NCBI RefSeq assembly: GCF_016924145.1
Contig: NZ_JAFFZO010000035.1
Coordinates: 7,927-54,238 of the forward strand
DNA length: 46,312 nt
Origin: Amphritea pacifica
GTDB taxonomy: Bacteria; Pseudomonadota; Gammaproteobacteria; Pseudomonadales; Balneatricaceae
Direction: 5' to 3'
Shown here: piece after piece, positions 27,712-37,686 of the stretch
How the letters are laid out: each line of letters starts with the position of its first letter
How positions within the stretch are numbered: position 1 is the stretch's first letter
Program-made: the position numbers and the translations under genes
The notes under the pieces: generated by a model
Seen by the model: the letters and a program-made list of their open reading frames with translations, nothing else
Database searches by the model: none
Told to the model about the DNA's origin: nothing

Positions 27712-28431
27712 ATGAACTCCACCATTACGTTCGAACCGATAGCGGTTATCCACAGCGGCTATAAAGAAAAATTTGGTATTCCCCGACAGCCCGGTCTGGC
27801 CAGTTCGATGCGCGCCACGATTGAGCTACTGCCCCCCTACAACAGCGCCGATGCGGTGCGCGGTCTGGAACAATGCAGCCATATCTGGTTGCTGTTTATA
27901 TTCAGCGCCTGCGTGGGAAAAGGCTGGTCACCGCTGGTACGTCCGCCGAGACTCGGCGGCAACGAAAAGCTGGGGGTGCTGGCCTCCAGATCCCCTTTCC
28001 GGCCCAACCCGGTGGGCTTATCGCCGGTGAAATTAGATGGAATACGCATTGAAGAGACCAGCGTGTTTATCGATGTCAGTGGTGCGGATCTGCTGGATCA
28101 GACACCGATCATTGATATTAAGCCCTATCTGCCCTATGCCGACATCATCGGGGATGCCAGTTTCGAGCTGGCCAGCCAGATCGAAACGCTGGATCTTCCG
28201 GTCACATATTCCCTGCCAGCCAGTATCGCGCTGGAGCAACATAGCGCCCGGTTAAAGCAGCCGCTGCAACAACAGATTGAAGAGGTGTTGTTGTGTGACC
28301 CCCGCCCCGCTTATCACAAAAACAACCCGCAACAACGGGAGTATGGCATCCGTCTGCATGACCTTAATATTCGCTGGACAATCAGTGACGCTGAGGTTCA
28401 GGTGAGTGACATCTCCATTGATCAGTCTTAA
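27712..28431 (+). CDS. trmO: tRNA (N6-threonylcarbamoyladenosine-37-N6)-methyltransferase TrmO
   Basis: Methylates t6A37 of threonine tRNAs with SAM. The 239 residues show the YaeB/TrmO pattern: GYKEKFGIPRQPGL near 19-32, NSADAVRGLEQCSHIW near 43-58, RPPRLGGNEKLGV near 77-90, SRSPFRPNPVGLS near 92-104, DIKPYLPYAD near 140-149 and DPRPAYHKNN near 196-205. Length and spacing match E. coli TrmO. The ribosome site is poor; the ATG at 27712 gives the family-like N-terminus. Confidence 0.95.
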   Translation: MNSTITFEPIAVIHSGYKEKFGIPRQPGLASSMRATIELLPPYNSADAVRGLEQCSHIWLLFIFSACVGKGWSPLVRPPRLGGNEKLGVLASRSPFRPNPVGLSPVKLDGIRIEETSVFIDVSGADLLDQTPIIDIKPYLPYADIIGDASFELASQIETLDLPVTYSLPASIALEQHSARLKQPLQQQIEEVLLCDPRPAYHKNNPQQREYGIRLHDLNIRWTISDAEVQVSDISIDQS

Positions 28432-28453
28432 CACTCCGCTCAGATGAAAGACG

Positions 28454-28477
28454 AAAAAAGCAGCGCTAAGCGCTGCT
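28454..28477 (-). terminator. Intrinsic terminator facing the minus strand
   Basis: AGCAGCGC, loop TAA (minus TTA), GCGCTGCT: a perfect 8-bp stem. Only the minus strand has T after the hairpin (six T, plus-strand A 28454-28459). On plus it is followed by A, so it does not terminate trmO. No minus-strand protein gene lies upstream of it, which suggests an unannotated minus transcript. Confidence 0.6.
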
Positions 28478-28651
28478 AAAAAAGGGTACAAAATAAACCT
28501 ACCCGAGAGCCCCTTTGAAGTTATACCCTCTATAAGATTGCAATCTGAAACAGGACTGAAAGACAGAAAAAAATTAATTCGATTTTGGATTTTGAATAAC
28601 TTAATATATTAGAAACTTCTAATTTTAAGCCCGTCATCGAGACTTCATTAT

Positions 28652-29626
28652 ATGAACAACATGCCAGAGCAGACTTCAGCATCAAAGCTGAAGCACTTTC
28701 CTATCACCTTCTTTGCAATGATTATGGGTATGACCGGACTGACACTGGTGTGGGAAAAAGCAAGTACGGTGTTTGCAGCTCCTGCCATCATCGGCCAACT
28801 TCTACTGACCCTGACAGCCTGTCTGTTTCTGATTCTGACATTGATCTATCTGATGAAAATCATACTGAAAACACCGGCAGTCATCGAAGAGTTTCAGCAT
28901 CCGATCAAGCTCAGTTTTTTTCCTGCATTCAGTATCAATATGATTCTGCTGAGTATAGCAACGCTGGGCATATCTGAGGACCTGTCATTTGTACTCTGGA
29001 GTACCGGCGCAGCCCTGCAACTGATTCTGACCGTTTATGTATTGAACCAGTGGATTCACCACATCAAGTTCCAGGTGATCCATATGACACCGTCCTGGTT
29101 CATTCCCATTGTCGGTAACATTCTGGTGCCGATTGCTGGCGTCGAACATGGCTATACCGAACTTAGCTGGTTCTTTTTCTCGATCGGTATCCTCTACTGG
29201 ATTGTACTGAAGACTCTGGTGCTGAACCGGATGATGTTCCATGATCCGATGCCGGAAAAATTACTGCCCACAATGTTTATACTGATAGCCCCCCCCGCTG
29301 TCGGGTTTGTCTCCTATATGAAACTCAACGGGGAACTGGATAATTTTGCCCGCATCCTGTTCTATGCAGCTATGTTTCTGATTGTCCTACTGCTCAGCCA
29401 ACTGCCCCGCTTCACGCGAATCAGGTTCTTTCTCTCATGGTGGGCCTACTCTTTCCCACTGGCAGCATCCGCTATTGCTGCACAGCTGATGTATGTCACA
29501 CTGGGGCAACCTTTTTACTACTACCTGGCGCTGCTACTGGTGAGTCTTGCCACTGTGATTATCGTCCTGCTATTCCTGCGTACACTACTGGCGGTGATTC
29601 GTCACGAGATCTGCCTGCCGGAATAA
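28652..29626 (+). CDS. SLAC1/TehA-family (TDT) transporter
   Basis: 324 residues, almost all hydrophobic, with about 10 membrane segments. The N-terminus (FPITFFAMIMGMTGLTLVWEKA near 16-37) is the typical first helix of the tellurite-resistance/dicarboxylate transporter and SLAC1 anion channel family, and HMTPSWFIPIVGNILVPIAG near 143-162 is also typical. Probably an anion channel or efflux protein; the substrate cannot be told. The ribosome site is weak, and the start could be the ATG three codons on (28661). Alone between two terminators. Confidence 0.85.
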   Translation: MNNMPEQTSASKLKHFPITFFAMIMGMTGLTLVWEKASTVFAAPAIIGQLLLTLTACLFLILTLIYLMKIILKTPAVIEEFQHPIKLSFFPAFSINMILLSIATLGISEDLSFVLWSTGAALQLILTVYVLNQWIHHIKFQVIHMTPSWFIPIVGNILVPIAGVEHGYTELSWFFFSIGILYWIVLKTLVLNRMMFHDPMPEKLLPTMFILIAPPAVGFVSYMKLNGELDNFARILFYAAMFLIVLLLSQLPRFTRIRFFLSWWAYSFPLAASAIAAQLMYVTLGQPFYYYLALLLVSLATVIIVLLFLRTLLAVIRHEICLPE

Positions 29627-29650
29627 GCAGGCGGGTTTGCATTCTGCTTA

Positions 29651-29677
29651 AAACCGGGCTGTAATAGCCCGGTTTTT
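29651..29677 (+). terminator. Rho-independent terminator of the TDT transporter gene
   Basis: AAACCGGGCT, loop GTAAT, AGCCCGGTTT and more T: a perfect 10-bp stem and T run, 25 bp after the stop. It stands only 37 bp before bioA, so bioA either starts within this short gap or relies on read-through. Confidence 0.88.
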
Positions 29678-29713
29678 GATTCAGGCCACAACTTTCTTTT
29701 TCAGGACATCCAT

Positions 29714-31006
29714 ATGAGTATATCCAGTGAGCAGATCCTTTTTGACCAGCAACATATCTGGCATCCCTACTCGTCGATGATCAACCCTCCGGCTGCGTAT
29801 CCCGTGATCTCTGCTGAGGGCGTCCGGCTGACACTGGCCGATGGCACACAGCTGATCGATGGTATGGCCTCCTGGTGGTCGGTGATTCATGGCTATAGCA
29901 ACCCAACCCTGAATGCAGCGGCTCATGCTCAGATCGACAAGGTATCCCATGTGATGTTTGGTGGACTGACCCATGAGCCGGCGATAGAGCTCTGCCGTCA
30001 GTTAGTGGAGATGACGGCTGAACCGCTGCAAAAAGCTTTTCTGGCCGATTCCGGCTCGGTTGCCGTTGAAGTTGCCCTGAAGATGGCGATTCAGTACTGG
30101 CACGCCAAAGGCAAACCTGAAAAACATAAGCTGCTCACTATTCGCAACGGTTATCATGGCGATACTTTCGGCGCGATGTCCGTGTGTGATCCGGTCACCG
30201 GAATGCATGAGATATTCAGCGGCGTGCTACCGCAGCAGTTTTTCGCCCCAGCCCCTCAAGTCAGGTATAGCCAGACCTGGGATGAAAATGATTGCGCTGA
30301 ACTGGAAGGACTGATTGTTAAACATCATGGCGAGATCGCCGCACTGATCCTGGAACCGATTGTTCAGGGCGCTGGGGGGATGAGTTTTTACCATCCCGAG
30401 TATCTGAAAAAAGCACGCCAGCTCTGTGATGATTATGATCTGCTGCTGATCGCCGACGAAATTGCCACCGGTTTTGGCCGCAGCGGTAAGCTGTTTGCCT
30501 GTGACCATGCAGGGATTTCACCGGATATCCTCTGTCTCGGCAAAGCGATTACCGGTGGCTACATGACCCTGGCCGCCACCCTGACCACCACCCGGATTGG
30601 CGAAACCATCTCTGCCGGTGGTGCCGGCTGCTTTATGCATGGCCCGACATTCATGGGCAATCCGCTGGCCTGTGCGGTGGCTAACGCCAGCCTGAAACTG
30701 TTGCGCGAATCGGACTGGCAAAGCAATATTGCCCGGATCGAACAACAACTGAAACAGGGTCTGGCCCCCCTGGCTGAACTGGACTCTGTGGCTGAAGTCC
30801 GTTGTCTTGGGGCGATCGGTGTCGTAGAGATGAAGCAACCAGTCGTGACTGCGGATATTCAGCCACTGTTTGTTGCCCGGGGGATCTGGATACGTCCGTT
30901 TGGTAAGCTGGTTTATGTCATGCCACCCTATGTGATGTCCGATGAGGATCTGCAGACACTGACGTCTGGCATGTGTGATGTCATCAGGGAATATTCTGAA
31001 AAGTAA
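29714..31006 (+). CDS. bioA: Adenosylmethionine-8-amino-7-oxononanoate aminotransferase
   Basis: PLP aminotransferase that turns 8-amino-7-oxononanoate into 7,8-diaminopelargonate using SAM as amino donor. The 430 residues have WHPYSSM at 16-22, [13 protein letters not shown] at 49-61, the [11 protein letters not shown] block at 248-258 and PLP lysine K277 (CLGKAITGG), near E. coli K274. It is on the opposite strand and about 5 kb from bioBFHCD. A good promoter or BirA site was not found in the 37 bp before it. Confidence 0.96.
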   Translation: MSISSEQILFDQQHIWHPYSSMINPPAAYPVISAEGVRLTLADGTQLIDGMASWWSVIHGYSNPTLNAAAHAQIDKVSHVMFGGLTHEPAIELCRQLVEMTAEPLQKAFLADSGSVAVEVALKMAIQYWHAKGKPEKHKLLTIRNGYHGDTFGAMSVCDPVTGMHEIFSGVLPQQFFAPAPQVRYSQTWDENDCAELEGLIVKHHGEIAALILEPIVQGAGGMSFYHPEYLKKARQLCDDYDLLLIADEIATGFGRSGKLFACDHAGISPDILCLGKAITGGYMTLAATLTTTRIGETISAGGAGCFMHGPTFMGNPLACAVANASLKLLRESDWQSNIARIEQQLKQGLAPLAELDSVAEVRCLGAIGVVEMKQPVVTADIQPLFVARGIWIRPFGKLVYVMPPYVMSDEDLQTLTSGMCDVIREYSEK

Positions 31007-31035
31007 AACACCCCCCTCTACCTGAGCAATGTGAT

Positions 31036-31071
31036 AAACCCGGGAATCACTGAGTATTGATTAACGGGTTT
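31036..31071. terminator. Terminator between convergent bioA and a membrane-protein gene
   Basis: AAACCCG (31036-31042) pairs with CGGGTTT (31065-31071) and AATCA (31045-31049) with TGATT (31058-31062), leaving a small internal loop. A and T flanks allow action on both strands. It reaches the stop codon of the minus gene at 31071. Confidence 0.55.
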
Positions 31072-31664
31072 TACTGCTCTTTTTCGGGCTTATTAACCTC
31101 TTTTTCGCCCTCCCTCTTCTCAGCCATTAACTCATCCGATGTGCGTCTGATGATCTGCGGCACCAGACGCTCACTGAAACCTGCAACAAACGACCAGAAC
31201 AGCAGCTTGGCCACCTCCACCCCATCCACCGGGTAAGCGCCGGTTATCCAGCGATTGAACGATTCCGCGTCATTGATCACAAAGTCTCCCGGCGCGGGAT
31301 AGGCCGGAAAAAGCGCCCCCTGAACAATATGGCCGACAAACATCAGCATCAGTACGATGGCAAAGATCCCCCCGTTTATCGGTATCAGTGTGATCGATAT
31401 CCAGGAACCCGCCAGTACTTTCAGCTCATCGAGGGCGATAGAGGGTAAACGCTGTTGAATGCTGACAAAACCACCCAACAGACCGGTTACAAATACCAGC
31501 ACCACCAGATAAGACCTCGGCTCGCAGCTATCCGGCAACTCACAGGAGGAACGCCGGATAAAACCATACAGGGTAAGGGATAAAATAGTCAGCACAACGC
31601 CGGTAAACAGAACCAGTCGCTGGGTAATCTGCTGCAGGTATTCCTGACGCGCTATGGTGCTCAT
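31071..31664 (-). CDS. Unknown integral membrane protein
   Basis: 197 residues from the ATG at 31664; an in-frame extension of 48 residues upstream (to 31808) has no ribosome site and runs through the cysM terminator, so it is rejected. Four hydrophobic segments are visible near 17-34, 52-70, 86-105 and 100-125, with another short one near 160-175. A Cys pair (CELPDSC) lies between the first two. The C-terminus is a charged Glu/Lys tail. I do not recognise the family. It follows cysM on minus with a terminator between, so it is probably transcribed alone. Confidence 0.65.
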   Translation of the reverse strand: MSTIARQEYLQQITQRLVLFTGVVLTILSLTLYGFIRRSSCELPDSCEPRSYLVVLVFVTGLLGGFVSIQQRLPSIALDELKVLAGSWISITLIPINGGIFAIVLMLMFVGHIVQGALFPAYPAPGDFVINDAESFNRWITGAYPVDGVEVAKLLFWSFVAGFSERLVPQIIRRTSDELMAEKREGEKEVNKPEKEQ

Positions 31665-31757
31665 ATTGAAATCGCTTATCTGACTGTTATATAGGCATTT
31701 ACAAAACGAATTTATACCAGCAAAGTCTAGACGCCTCTGACAAACTTGCCAGCCAAT

Positions 31758-31785
31758 AAAAAAGCTCCGGCAATTGCCAGAGCTT
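31758..31785 (-). terminator. Rho-independent terminator of cysM
   Basis: On minus: AAGCTCTGGC, AATT, GCCGGAGCTT, then six T (plus A run 31758-31763). A near-perfect 10-bp stem 33 bp past the cysM stop. Confidence 0.9.
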
Positions 31786-31817
31786 CTCAGAGTCACTGCC
31801 GATAACAAACAATAGGG

Positions 31818-32714
31818 TTAACCGCTGAATACACCGGTAGACAGGTAGCGATCACCCCGGTCACAGATAATACACACGATGATGGCGTTTTCCACTTCCC
31901 GGGCTAAGCGTAACGCCCCGGCAACTGCACCACCGGAAGAAACACCGCAGAAGATACCTTCCTCACGGGCCAGGGCGCGCATCGTTTGTTCGGCTTCATC
32001 CTGAGTGATATCGATCACCCGATCCACCCGGGAGGCATCAAAGATCTTTGGCAGATACGCCTCTGGCCAGCGCCGGATACCGGGTATTGCCGCCCCTTCG
32101 GCTGGCTGTAAACCAACAATCTGAATCGCCGGATTTTGCTCTTTGAGATAACGGGAGGTGCCCATAATCGTTCCTGTGGTACCCATAGAGCTGACAAAAT
32201 GGGTAATCCGTCCATCGGTCTGCTGCCACAACTCCGGCCCGGTTCCACGATAGTGCGCTTCAGGATTATCCTGATTGGCAAACTGATCAAGCACAACCCC
32301 TTTGCCTTCGGCCTGCATCTGCAGCGCCAGATCACGGGCGCCCTCCATCCCCTGCTCTTTGGTCACCGGAATCAGCTCTGCACCATAAGCAGTCATCGAG
32401 GTTTTGCGCTCCTCACTGCTGTTATCCGGCATGATCAGTATCATCTTGTAGCCCTTGATCGCCGCCGCCATCGCCAGAGCGATGCCAGTATTTCCGGAGG
32501 TTGCTTCGATCAGGGTATCACCGGGCTTTATCAGGCCCCGCTGTTCAGCCAGTTGAATCATGCTCAGCGCCGGACGGTCTTTGACCGAACCCGCTGGGTT
32601 ATTTCCTTCCAGCTTACAGAGCACCGTATTGCCGCGGCCAGCGTCGAGCCGCTGCAGGCGCACTAATGGCGTGTTTCCGACATAATCTTCGATGGTTGGA
32701 AAATCTGACTTCAT
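31818..32714 (-). CDS. cysM: Cysteine synthase B (O-acetylserine sulfhydrylase B)
   Basis: PLP enzyme that makes cysteine from O-acetylserine and sulfide or S-sulfocysteine from thiosulfate. The 298 residues from the ATG at 32714 (a GTG start 3 codons earlier is possible) have the PLP lysine K45 (NNPAGSVKDRPAL), phosphate-loop TSGNTG near 71-76 and a GVSSGG block near 255-260. NPAGSVKDR and the roughly 300-residue length favour CysM over CysK. It follows acpS by 151 bp with an AT-rich gap that may hold its own promoter. Confidence 0.93.
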   Translation of the reverse strand: MKSDFPTIEDYVGNTPLVRLQRLDAGRGNTVLCKLEGNNPAGSVKDRPALSMIQLAEQRGLIKPGDTLIEATSGNTGIALAMAAAIKGYKMILIMPDNSSEERKTSMTAYGAELIPVTKEQGMEGARDLALQMQAEGKGVVLDQFANQDNPEAHYRGTGPELWQQTDGRITHFVSSMGTTGTIMGTSRYLKEQNPAIQIVGLQPAEGAAIPGIRRWPEAYLPKIFDASRVDRVIDITQDEAEQTMRALAREEGIFCGVSSGGAVAGALRLAREVENAIIVCIICDRGDRYLSTGVFSG

Positions 32715-32865
32715 ATATTCCACTTTTAGCCCTGTTTCAGCATATGCTTATAATTTATGGATATTAAAATTCGATCTTATATTCCATATATTGATAACAA
32801 GCATAGTAAAATGAGTTACTGAAAAGCACAATATTGCAAAACGCATACCAGAGAAAAAGAGGGGA

Positions 32866-33240
32866 TCAGCCTTCGGCCACCGCAAACGCAACGATATGAT
32901 CGGTTTCATCACTGTAAGAGAGGTGAATCTGTCGCACACCCAGCAATCCGGCCTTCTCCAGCGCACCACCATTCAGCTCCAGCATTGGACGACCTGATGT
33001 ATCGTAGACGATATTAAAATGTTGCCAGCTGATACCCCGGCCGATACCGGTTCCCAGTGCTTTTACCGCCGCCTCTTTGGCCGCAAAACGTTTGGCGAGA
33101 AAATTAACTGGCTGGGTGGCACGGTGAAACTGTTCCAGCTCCTGTGGTGTCAGAATCCGCTCGGCAAGTCGCGGAGTTCGTTCCAGCGCCTTGCCAATAC
33201 GGCGGATATCCAGCAGATCGGTGCCTATGCCGATAATCAT
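32866..33240 (-). CDS. acpS: Holo-[acyl-carrier-protein] synthase
   Basis: Transfers 4'-phosphopantetheine from CoA to acyl carrier protein. The 124 residues have the metal-binding GIGTDLLDI (D8) and [14 protein letters not shown] with E57 or E58. Overlaps pdxJ by 4 bp, so it is the last gene of the lepA-to-acpS string. Confidence 0.95.
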   Translation of the reverse strand: MIIGIGTDLLDIRRIGKALERTPRLAERILTPQELEQFHRATQPVNFLAKRFAAKEAAVKALGTGIGRGISWQHFNIVYDTSGRPMLELNGGALEKAGLLGVRQIHLSYSDETDHIVAFAVAEG

Positions 33241-34010
33241 CGGCGCACCGCGTCCCGCAGGGATTGCACCCGCACCTGAGTCTCCATCATCAGACGACGC
33301 ATCTCCGCGATCGCCTCTTTCAGGCCAACAAACACCGCCCGGGCGATAATGCCATGGCCGATATTCAGTTCGTTGATCTCTGGAATCTCTGCGATCTGCT
33401 CAACATTATGGTAATTGAGACCATGACCGGCATTGACGATCAGCCCTTTACTAAAAGCATACGCAGCAGCTTCTCTGATTCGCGCCAGTTCAGCTTTTTG
33501 TTCCGCTGCACTCTCAGCGTCAGCATAGGCGCCGGTATGCAGTTCGATCACCGGTGCATCGCACGCAAGCGTAGCATCAATCTGTGCCTTATCCGGATCG
33601 ATAAACAGGGAAACCTCGACGCCGGCAGCCGCCAGCCGGTCACAGGCCGATTTCACCCGGGTCAGTTGCGCCACCACATCCAGACCACCCTCTGTGGTCA
33701 GCTCTTCACGTTTTTCCGGTACCAGACAGGCATGCCCCGGCTGTACTTTTTCAGCGATACCGATCATCTCATCGGTCACCGCCATCTCAAAATTCATCCG
33801 CGTCTGCAGCGTTTCTGCTAACAGATAGATATCACGATCCTGGATATGGCGACGGTCCTCCCGCAGATGAACGGTGATGCCATCGGCACCGGCTTCTTCG
33901 GCGAGCGCAGCGGCTTGCACCGGGTCAGGATAACGGGTGCCCCGCGCTTGGCGCAGGGTAGCGATATGATCAATATTAACACCCAGTAGTAAACGACTTG
34001 GTTCGACCAC
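33237..34010 (-). CDS. pdxJ: Pyridoxine 5'-phosphate synthase
   Basis: Joins 3-amino-2-oxopropyl phosphate and 1-deoxyxylulose 5-phosphate to pyridoxine 5'-phosphate. The 257-residue TIM barrel starts [24 protein letters not shown], and [16 protein letters not shown] and [10 protein letters not shown] are typical. It overlaps acpS by 4 bp and follows recO by a 114-bp gap in which I see no gene. Confidence 0.96.
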   Translation of the reverse strand: MVEPSRLLLGVNIDHIATLRQARGTRYPDPVQAAALAEEAGADGITVHLREDRRHIQDRDIYLLAETLQTRMNFEMAVTDEMIGIAEKVQPGHACLVPEKREELTTEGGLDVVAQLTRVKSACDRLAAAGVEVSLFIDPDKAQIDATLACDAPVIELHTGAYADAESAAEQKAELARIREAAAYAFSKGLIVNAGHGLNYHNVEQIAEIPEINELNIGHGIIARAVFVGLKEAIAEMRRLMMETQVRVQSLRDAVRR

Positions 34011-34124
34011 GGTTAACCTCTTTAAGATAAGAATTCAGACATTATGAGATACAGAGCTTACTAGAATCGCATACGGAGAAATAGTCTGGCGATACCCTCT
34101 CAGAGTCTCTATCTCCGATGCTTA

Positions 34125-34841
34125 TCATTCGGGCTCTCGATTCTTTGGCGTATATCCCTGTAACAGTTCCCGGCTGCGCAACGGCCTGTGTCCCAGCAGG
34201 GTTTCCAGGGCCAGACGCATCAATCGTTTCGCTGCCCGGCGGATCTCTGGGCGATGGTACTGCTCAGCGACAATGCCAAGCAGCTGTTCACCACTAAAGC
34301 AGAAAGGTTTGAGTGTTTCAGTTATCTGAGCCACAGCGATAAACCCCTGAGAGGGTTCATAGCGATAGACCACTTCAGGCATACATTGCTGAACATCGAA
34401 CTGATACCCCAGCTGTTGCAACAGTTGTTGTTCAAACGTACGCAGCGCCAGCTCGATATCGCTGGCTGCCAGCAGTTCGTTCAACACATACTGATAATAG
34501 ACATAGAGCCGGGGGTGGGGATCGGAGGGTTGTAAAAGGCGCTCCAGCAACTCATTGACATAGAGTCCGCAGATCAGCGCACTGCCTTTAAGAAACATGG
34601 GAGACGCCACCGCTTCTGCCTGAATCAGGGTTTTCAGCTCATGGCGACCACGCCAGCTGACCTGTAAAGGCGTAAACGGCTGCATCATCGCCCGCATCCG
34701 GGAACGGGGGCTACGGCCACCTTTGACGACCGCGCTGACCCGGCCCTGTTCCAGGGTGAAAAGATCAACCAGCAGGCTGGTTTCGCGGTAGGGGCGGGTA
34801 TGCAGGACATAAGCAGCCTGAGCTTCAACCTGATAACTCAT
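34125..34841 (-). CDS. recO: DNA repair protein RecO
   Basis: Mediates RecA loading with RecF/RecR and anneals DNA. The 238 residues begin with the OB-fold entry AAYVLHTRPYRETSLLVDLFT, then VVKGGRSPRSRMRAMMQPFTPL, both typical. Length and lack of a CxxC zinc motif fit the gammaproteobacterial type. It lies 13 bp after era in the same operon. Confidence 0.93.
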   Translation of the reverse strand: MSYQVEAQAAYVLHTRPYRETSLLVDLFTLEQGRVSAVVKGGRSPRSRMRAMMQPFTPLQVSWRGRHELKTLIQAEAVASPMFLKGSALICGLYVNELLERLLQPSDPHPRLYVYYQYVLNELLAASDIELALRTFEQQLLQQLGYQFDVQQCMPEVVYRYEPSQGFIAVAQITETLKPFCFSGEQLLGIVAEQYHRPEIRRAAKRLMRLALETLLGHRPLRSRELLQGYTPKNREPE

Positions 34842-34854
34842 CGGCTGCCTTTAA

Positions 34855-35790
34855 TCACTCTATATCGTTATATCCCAGGCTGCGCAGCGCCCGCTCGTCA
34901 TCGGACCAGTTGCTGCGCACTTTTACCCAGAGGTTGAGCATCACCCTGGAATCAAACATCTTTTCCATATCCAAACGGGCATCCCGGCCGATCCCTTTGA
35001 TCTTATCGCCTTTATCACCAATAACGATCCGTTTCTGACCTTCCCGCTCGACCAGAATCAACGCACTGATAATCAGAATTCCCCGCTCGTTGCGCTTAAA
35101 CTCTTCAATCTCAACCGTCGTTCCGTAGGGCACCTCATCGCCAAGATTGCGCATCAGTTTCTCACGCACCAGCTCAGCAGCCAGAAAACGGGAGCTACGG
35201 TCAGTCACCTGATCATCCGGGTAAAAATGCATACTTTTCGGCAGTTGTTCATTGATGACTGCTTCGAGGCGATCAACACTGGTGCCGTTCCTTGCGGATA
35301 TCGGAATGATCTCCAGAAACTCCATCTTTCTGGACAACTCTTCCAGATGGGGTAACAGCGACTCTTTATCATCCAGCTGATCGATTTTGTTAATCACCAG
35401 AATCACCGGGCACTTAATCCCGCCCAGCTTTTCGAAGACGATCTCATCCTCATCTGTCCAGGCGGTCCGGTCGATAATAAACACCACGACATCCACATCG
35501 CGCAGCGCCGAGCTGGCTGCTTTGTTCATATAACGGTTGATCGCTTTGTCCTGATCTTTATGCAGCCCCGGGGTATCGACATAAACCGCCTGCATGTCAC
35601 CTTCGGTTTTGATACCCACAATCTGATGCCGGGTGGTCTGAGGTTTACGCGACGTGATACTCAGTTTCTGACCGAGAATTTTATTCATCAACGTCGACTT
35701 GCCCACATTCGGGCGACCGACAATGGCGACAAAACCGCAGCGCTGATTGTCGTTGGGCTGATCTAACAGATAACTCAGATCGCGACTCAT
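34855..35790 (-). CDS. era: GTPase Era
   Basis: Ribosome-associated GTPase for 30S maturation. The 311 residues have G1 GRPNVGKST at 25-33, switch [11 protein letters not shown]3 DTPGLH and G4 NKID, then a C-terminal KH domain with the [11 protein letters not shown] loop ([14 protein letters not shown]). Overlaps rnc by 4 bp. Confidence 0.97.
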   Translation of the reverse strand: MSRDLSYLLDQPNDNQRCGFVAIVGRPNVGKSTLMNKILGQKLSITSRKPQTTRHQIVGIKTEGDMQAVYVDTPGLHKDQDKAINRYMNKAASSALRDVDVVVFIIDRTAWTDEDEIVFEKLGGIKCPVILVINKIDQLDDKESLLPHLEELSRKMEFLEIIPISARNGTSVDRLEAVINEQLPKSMHFYPDDQVTDRSSRFLAAELVREKLMRNLGDEVPYGTTVEIEEFKRNERGILIISALILVEREGQKRIVIGDKGDKIKGIGRDARLDMEKMFDSRVMLNLWVKVRSNWSDDERALRSLGYNDIE

Positions 35791-36473
35791 GCTTTCACTA
35801 CCTTCAGTTTATCGAGCGCCTTCTTAGCAGCGTTCTGTTCAGCCTGGCGGCGACTGCTGCCCTTGCCCTCAGTGGGCTGATCCAGCAGAGACACAGCACA
35901 GCGAATTTCAAAAGTCTGTTTATGGGCTTCACCGCTCACAGATAACAGCTCATAGTCTGGCAATGGCGCACGACGTGATTGCAGAAACTCCTGCAACCGG
36001 GTTTTGGAATCTTTTTGTGTGTCCAGCAGGGATGTCTGCTCCAGACGTGACTGATACCAGTTGAGAATATAGGGCCGGCAACACTCCATATCACTGTCCA
36101 GATAGATCGCACCGATGATCGCTTCAACAGCATCGGCAAGAATGGAATCCCGTCGGTATCCACCGCTTTTCAGCTCTCCGGAACCCAGCCGCAGATAATC
36201 ACCCAGCTTCATCTCGCGGGCCAGCTCGGCCAGGGTTTCCCCTTTAACCAGCTGCGCCCGCAGCCTGCTGAGCTGCCCCTCTTTGGCTTCGGGAAAACGC
36301 CGATACAGCGCCTCGGCAATCACGAAATTAAGGATCGAGTCGCCAAGGAACTCCAGCCGTTCATTATTGCGTTTCCCGTGACTGCGGTGGGTGAGAGCCA
36401 GTTCGATCATACTCTCATCTTTAAACTGATAACCCAGCTTTTTAGCCAGGTCGGTAGCGGGCTTGATAATCAA
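35787..36473 (-). CDS. rnc: Ribonuclease III
   Basis: Double-strand-specific endoribonuclease for rRNA precursor processing. The 228 residues have the catalytic signature [10 protein letters not shown] (E38, E41, D45), and a dsRNA-binding domain in the last 75 residues ([29 protein letters not shown]). Overlaps both neighbours by 4 bp. Confidence 0.97.
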   Translation of the reverse strand: MIIKPATDLAKKLGYQFKDESMIELALTHRSHGKRNNERLEFLGDSILNFVIAEALYRRFPEAKEGQLSRLRAQLVKGETLAELAREMKLGDYLRLGSGELKSGGYRRDSILADAVEAIIGAIYLDSDMECCRPYILNWYQSRLEQTSLLDTQKDSKTRLQEFLQSRRAPLPDYELLSVSGEAHKQTFEIRCAVSLLDQPTEGKGSSRRQAEQNAAKKALDKLKVVKA

Positions 36474-36844
36474 CGGACAATCACTTCATATTGCTCATGA
36501 AATTTCACCACAGCATCTACATTATAAAACATAGGCACTGTTACACTGTATTGCAGGGTCAGCGTCTTTATGCCCTCTTTCACATCGATGGTAATCGCAT
36601 CCTGCACCGGCAGATGAACCTGATTGATACGTAACCGCTTCGAAATTTTCATACGGGTCTCGGTAGGAGAGTCTTTCTTCGTTTCCGGCTCGTCAACCAG
36701 CTCCTCCATCATCGAGGTCACCAGGCTGTGATCCCAATAGACCGGGAACAGCTTCATCCCTACTGCAAAAAAGATTCCCGCCACGATCAGAATGATCATC
36801 AGAGAGAAAAATGACACGCCTCGCTGTTTATTTCGCATTGACAT
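36470..36844 (-). CDS. DUF4845-type small membrane protein
   Basis: 124 residues from the ATG at 36844 (GGGG 6 nt upstream; a TTG four codons earlier is less likely). One N-terminal membrane segment (about residues 10-30, [18 protein letters not shown]) and a 90-residue soluble domain. The start resembles a type IV pilin N-terminus but lacks the cleavage motif. It belongs to the family found between lepB and rnc in Pseudomonas and relatives; function unknown. Confidence 0.85.
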   Translation of the reverse strand: MSMRNKQRGVSFFSLMIILIVAGIFFAVGMKLFPVYWDHSLVTSMMEELVDEPETKKDSPTETRMKISKRLRINQVHLPVQDAITIDVKEGIKTLTLQYSVTVPMFYNVDAVVKFHEQYEVIVR

Positions 36845-36865
36845 AACTGACCCCAATTTTCCTTT

Positions 36866-37675
36866 TTAATGGATAGTTCGTACATCACTGAAATCCGGCA
36901 GAGTAAAGAAGCCCTGCCAGTGCATCCACACGGCGAATGCCTTACCGACCAGTAACTCGTCAGGGACGAAGCCCCAGAAACGGCTATCGTTACTGTTATC
37001 CCGGTTATCCCCCATCACAAAGTACTGCCCTTCAGGCACGACCCACTCAGCAGGCCTGCGGGGCGGAGCAACATCACGGTAGATCTGATGAGAAACCTTC
37101 CCCAGCGTCTCATCCATCAGCAGCAATTGCGGGTTCTGCGGTGGCAGTTGCTCCAGAAGTGTCTGAGATTGTGGCTGACCATTGATATAAACCGTTTTGT
37201 TCTGATATCCAACCCGATCACCCGGTAATCCTACCACCCGTTTGATATAGTTCACACTCGGGTCATTGGGATACTTAAATACCACCACATCACCCCGCTG
37301 TGGTGTGTTCATCGGTATCACCTTAGTACCCAGCACCGGCAGACGGAAACCATAATGCCACTTGTTAACCAGAATGAAGTCACCAATTTTAAGCGTCGGT
37401 TTCATCGATCCGGAAGGGATCTGAAACGGTTCAACAATGAATGAGCGAAGAATCAGAACAACCAGTAGCACAGGAAACAGTGAACGACACAGATCGACTA
37501 CACCATTCTCTTTACTCAGTTGCTCCAATGTCGCCTCAGGTATGCCCCCTCCGGCACTTTGAGCAGCGGAGATACGGGCTTTACGCGGCCCGGCCAGCGC
37601 CACCCGGTCATACACCCACCCCAATGCGGCCAGAAAGGTCAGTACGACCAATATCAGTGCAAAATCAAAATCCAT
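36866..37675 (-). CDS. lepB: Signal peptidase I
   Basis: Cleaves signal peptides of exported proteins at the outer face of the inner membrane. The 269 residues have two membrane segments (about 5-22 and 62-80), the catalytic Ser S90 in PSGSMKPTL and Lys K145 in YIKRVVGLPGD, plus GDNRDNSNDSR, like E. coli LepB. It lies 11 bp after lepA. Confidence 0.96.
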   Translation of the reverse strand: MDFDFALILVVLTFLAALGWVYDRVALAGPRKARISAAQSAGGGIPEATLEQLSKENGVVDLCRSLFPVLLVVLILRSFIVEPFQIPSGSMKPTLKIGDFILVNKWHYGFRLPVLGTKVIPMNTPQRGDVVVFKYPNDPSVNYIKRVVGLPGDRVGYQNKTVYINGQPQSQTLLEQLPPQNPQLLLMDETLGKVSHQIYRDVAPPRRPAEWVVPEGQYFVMGDNRDNSNDSRFWGFVPDELLVGKAFAVWMHWQGFFTLPDFSDVRTIH

Positions 37676-37686
37676 GCAATTACGTC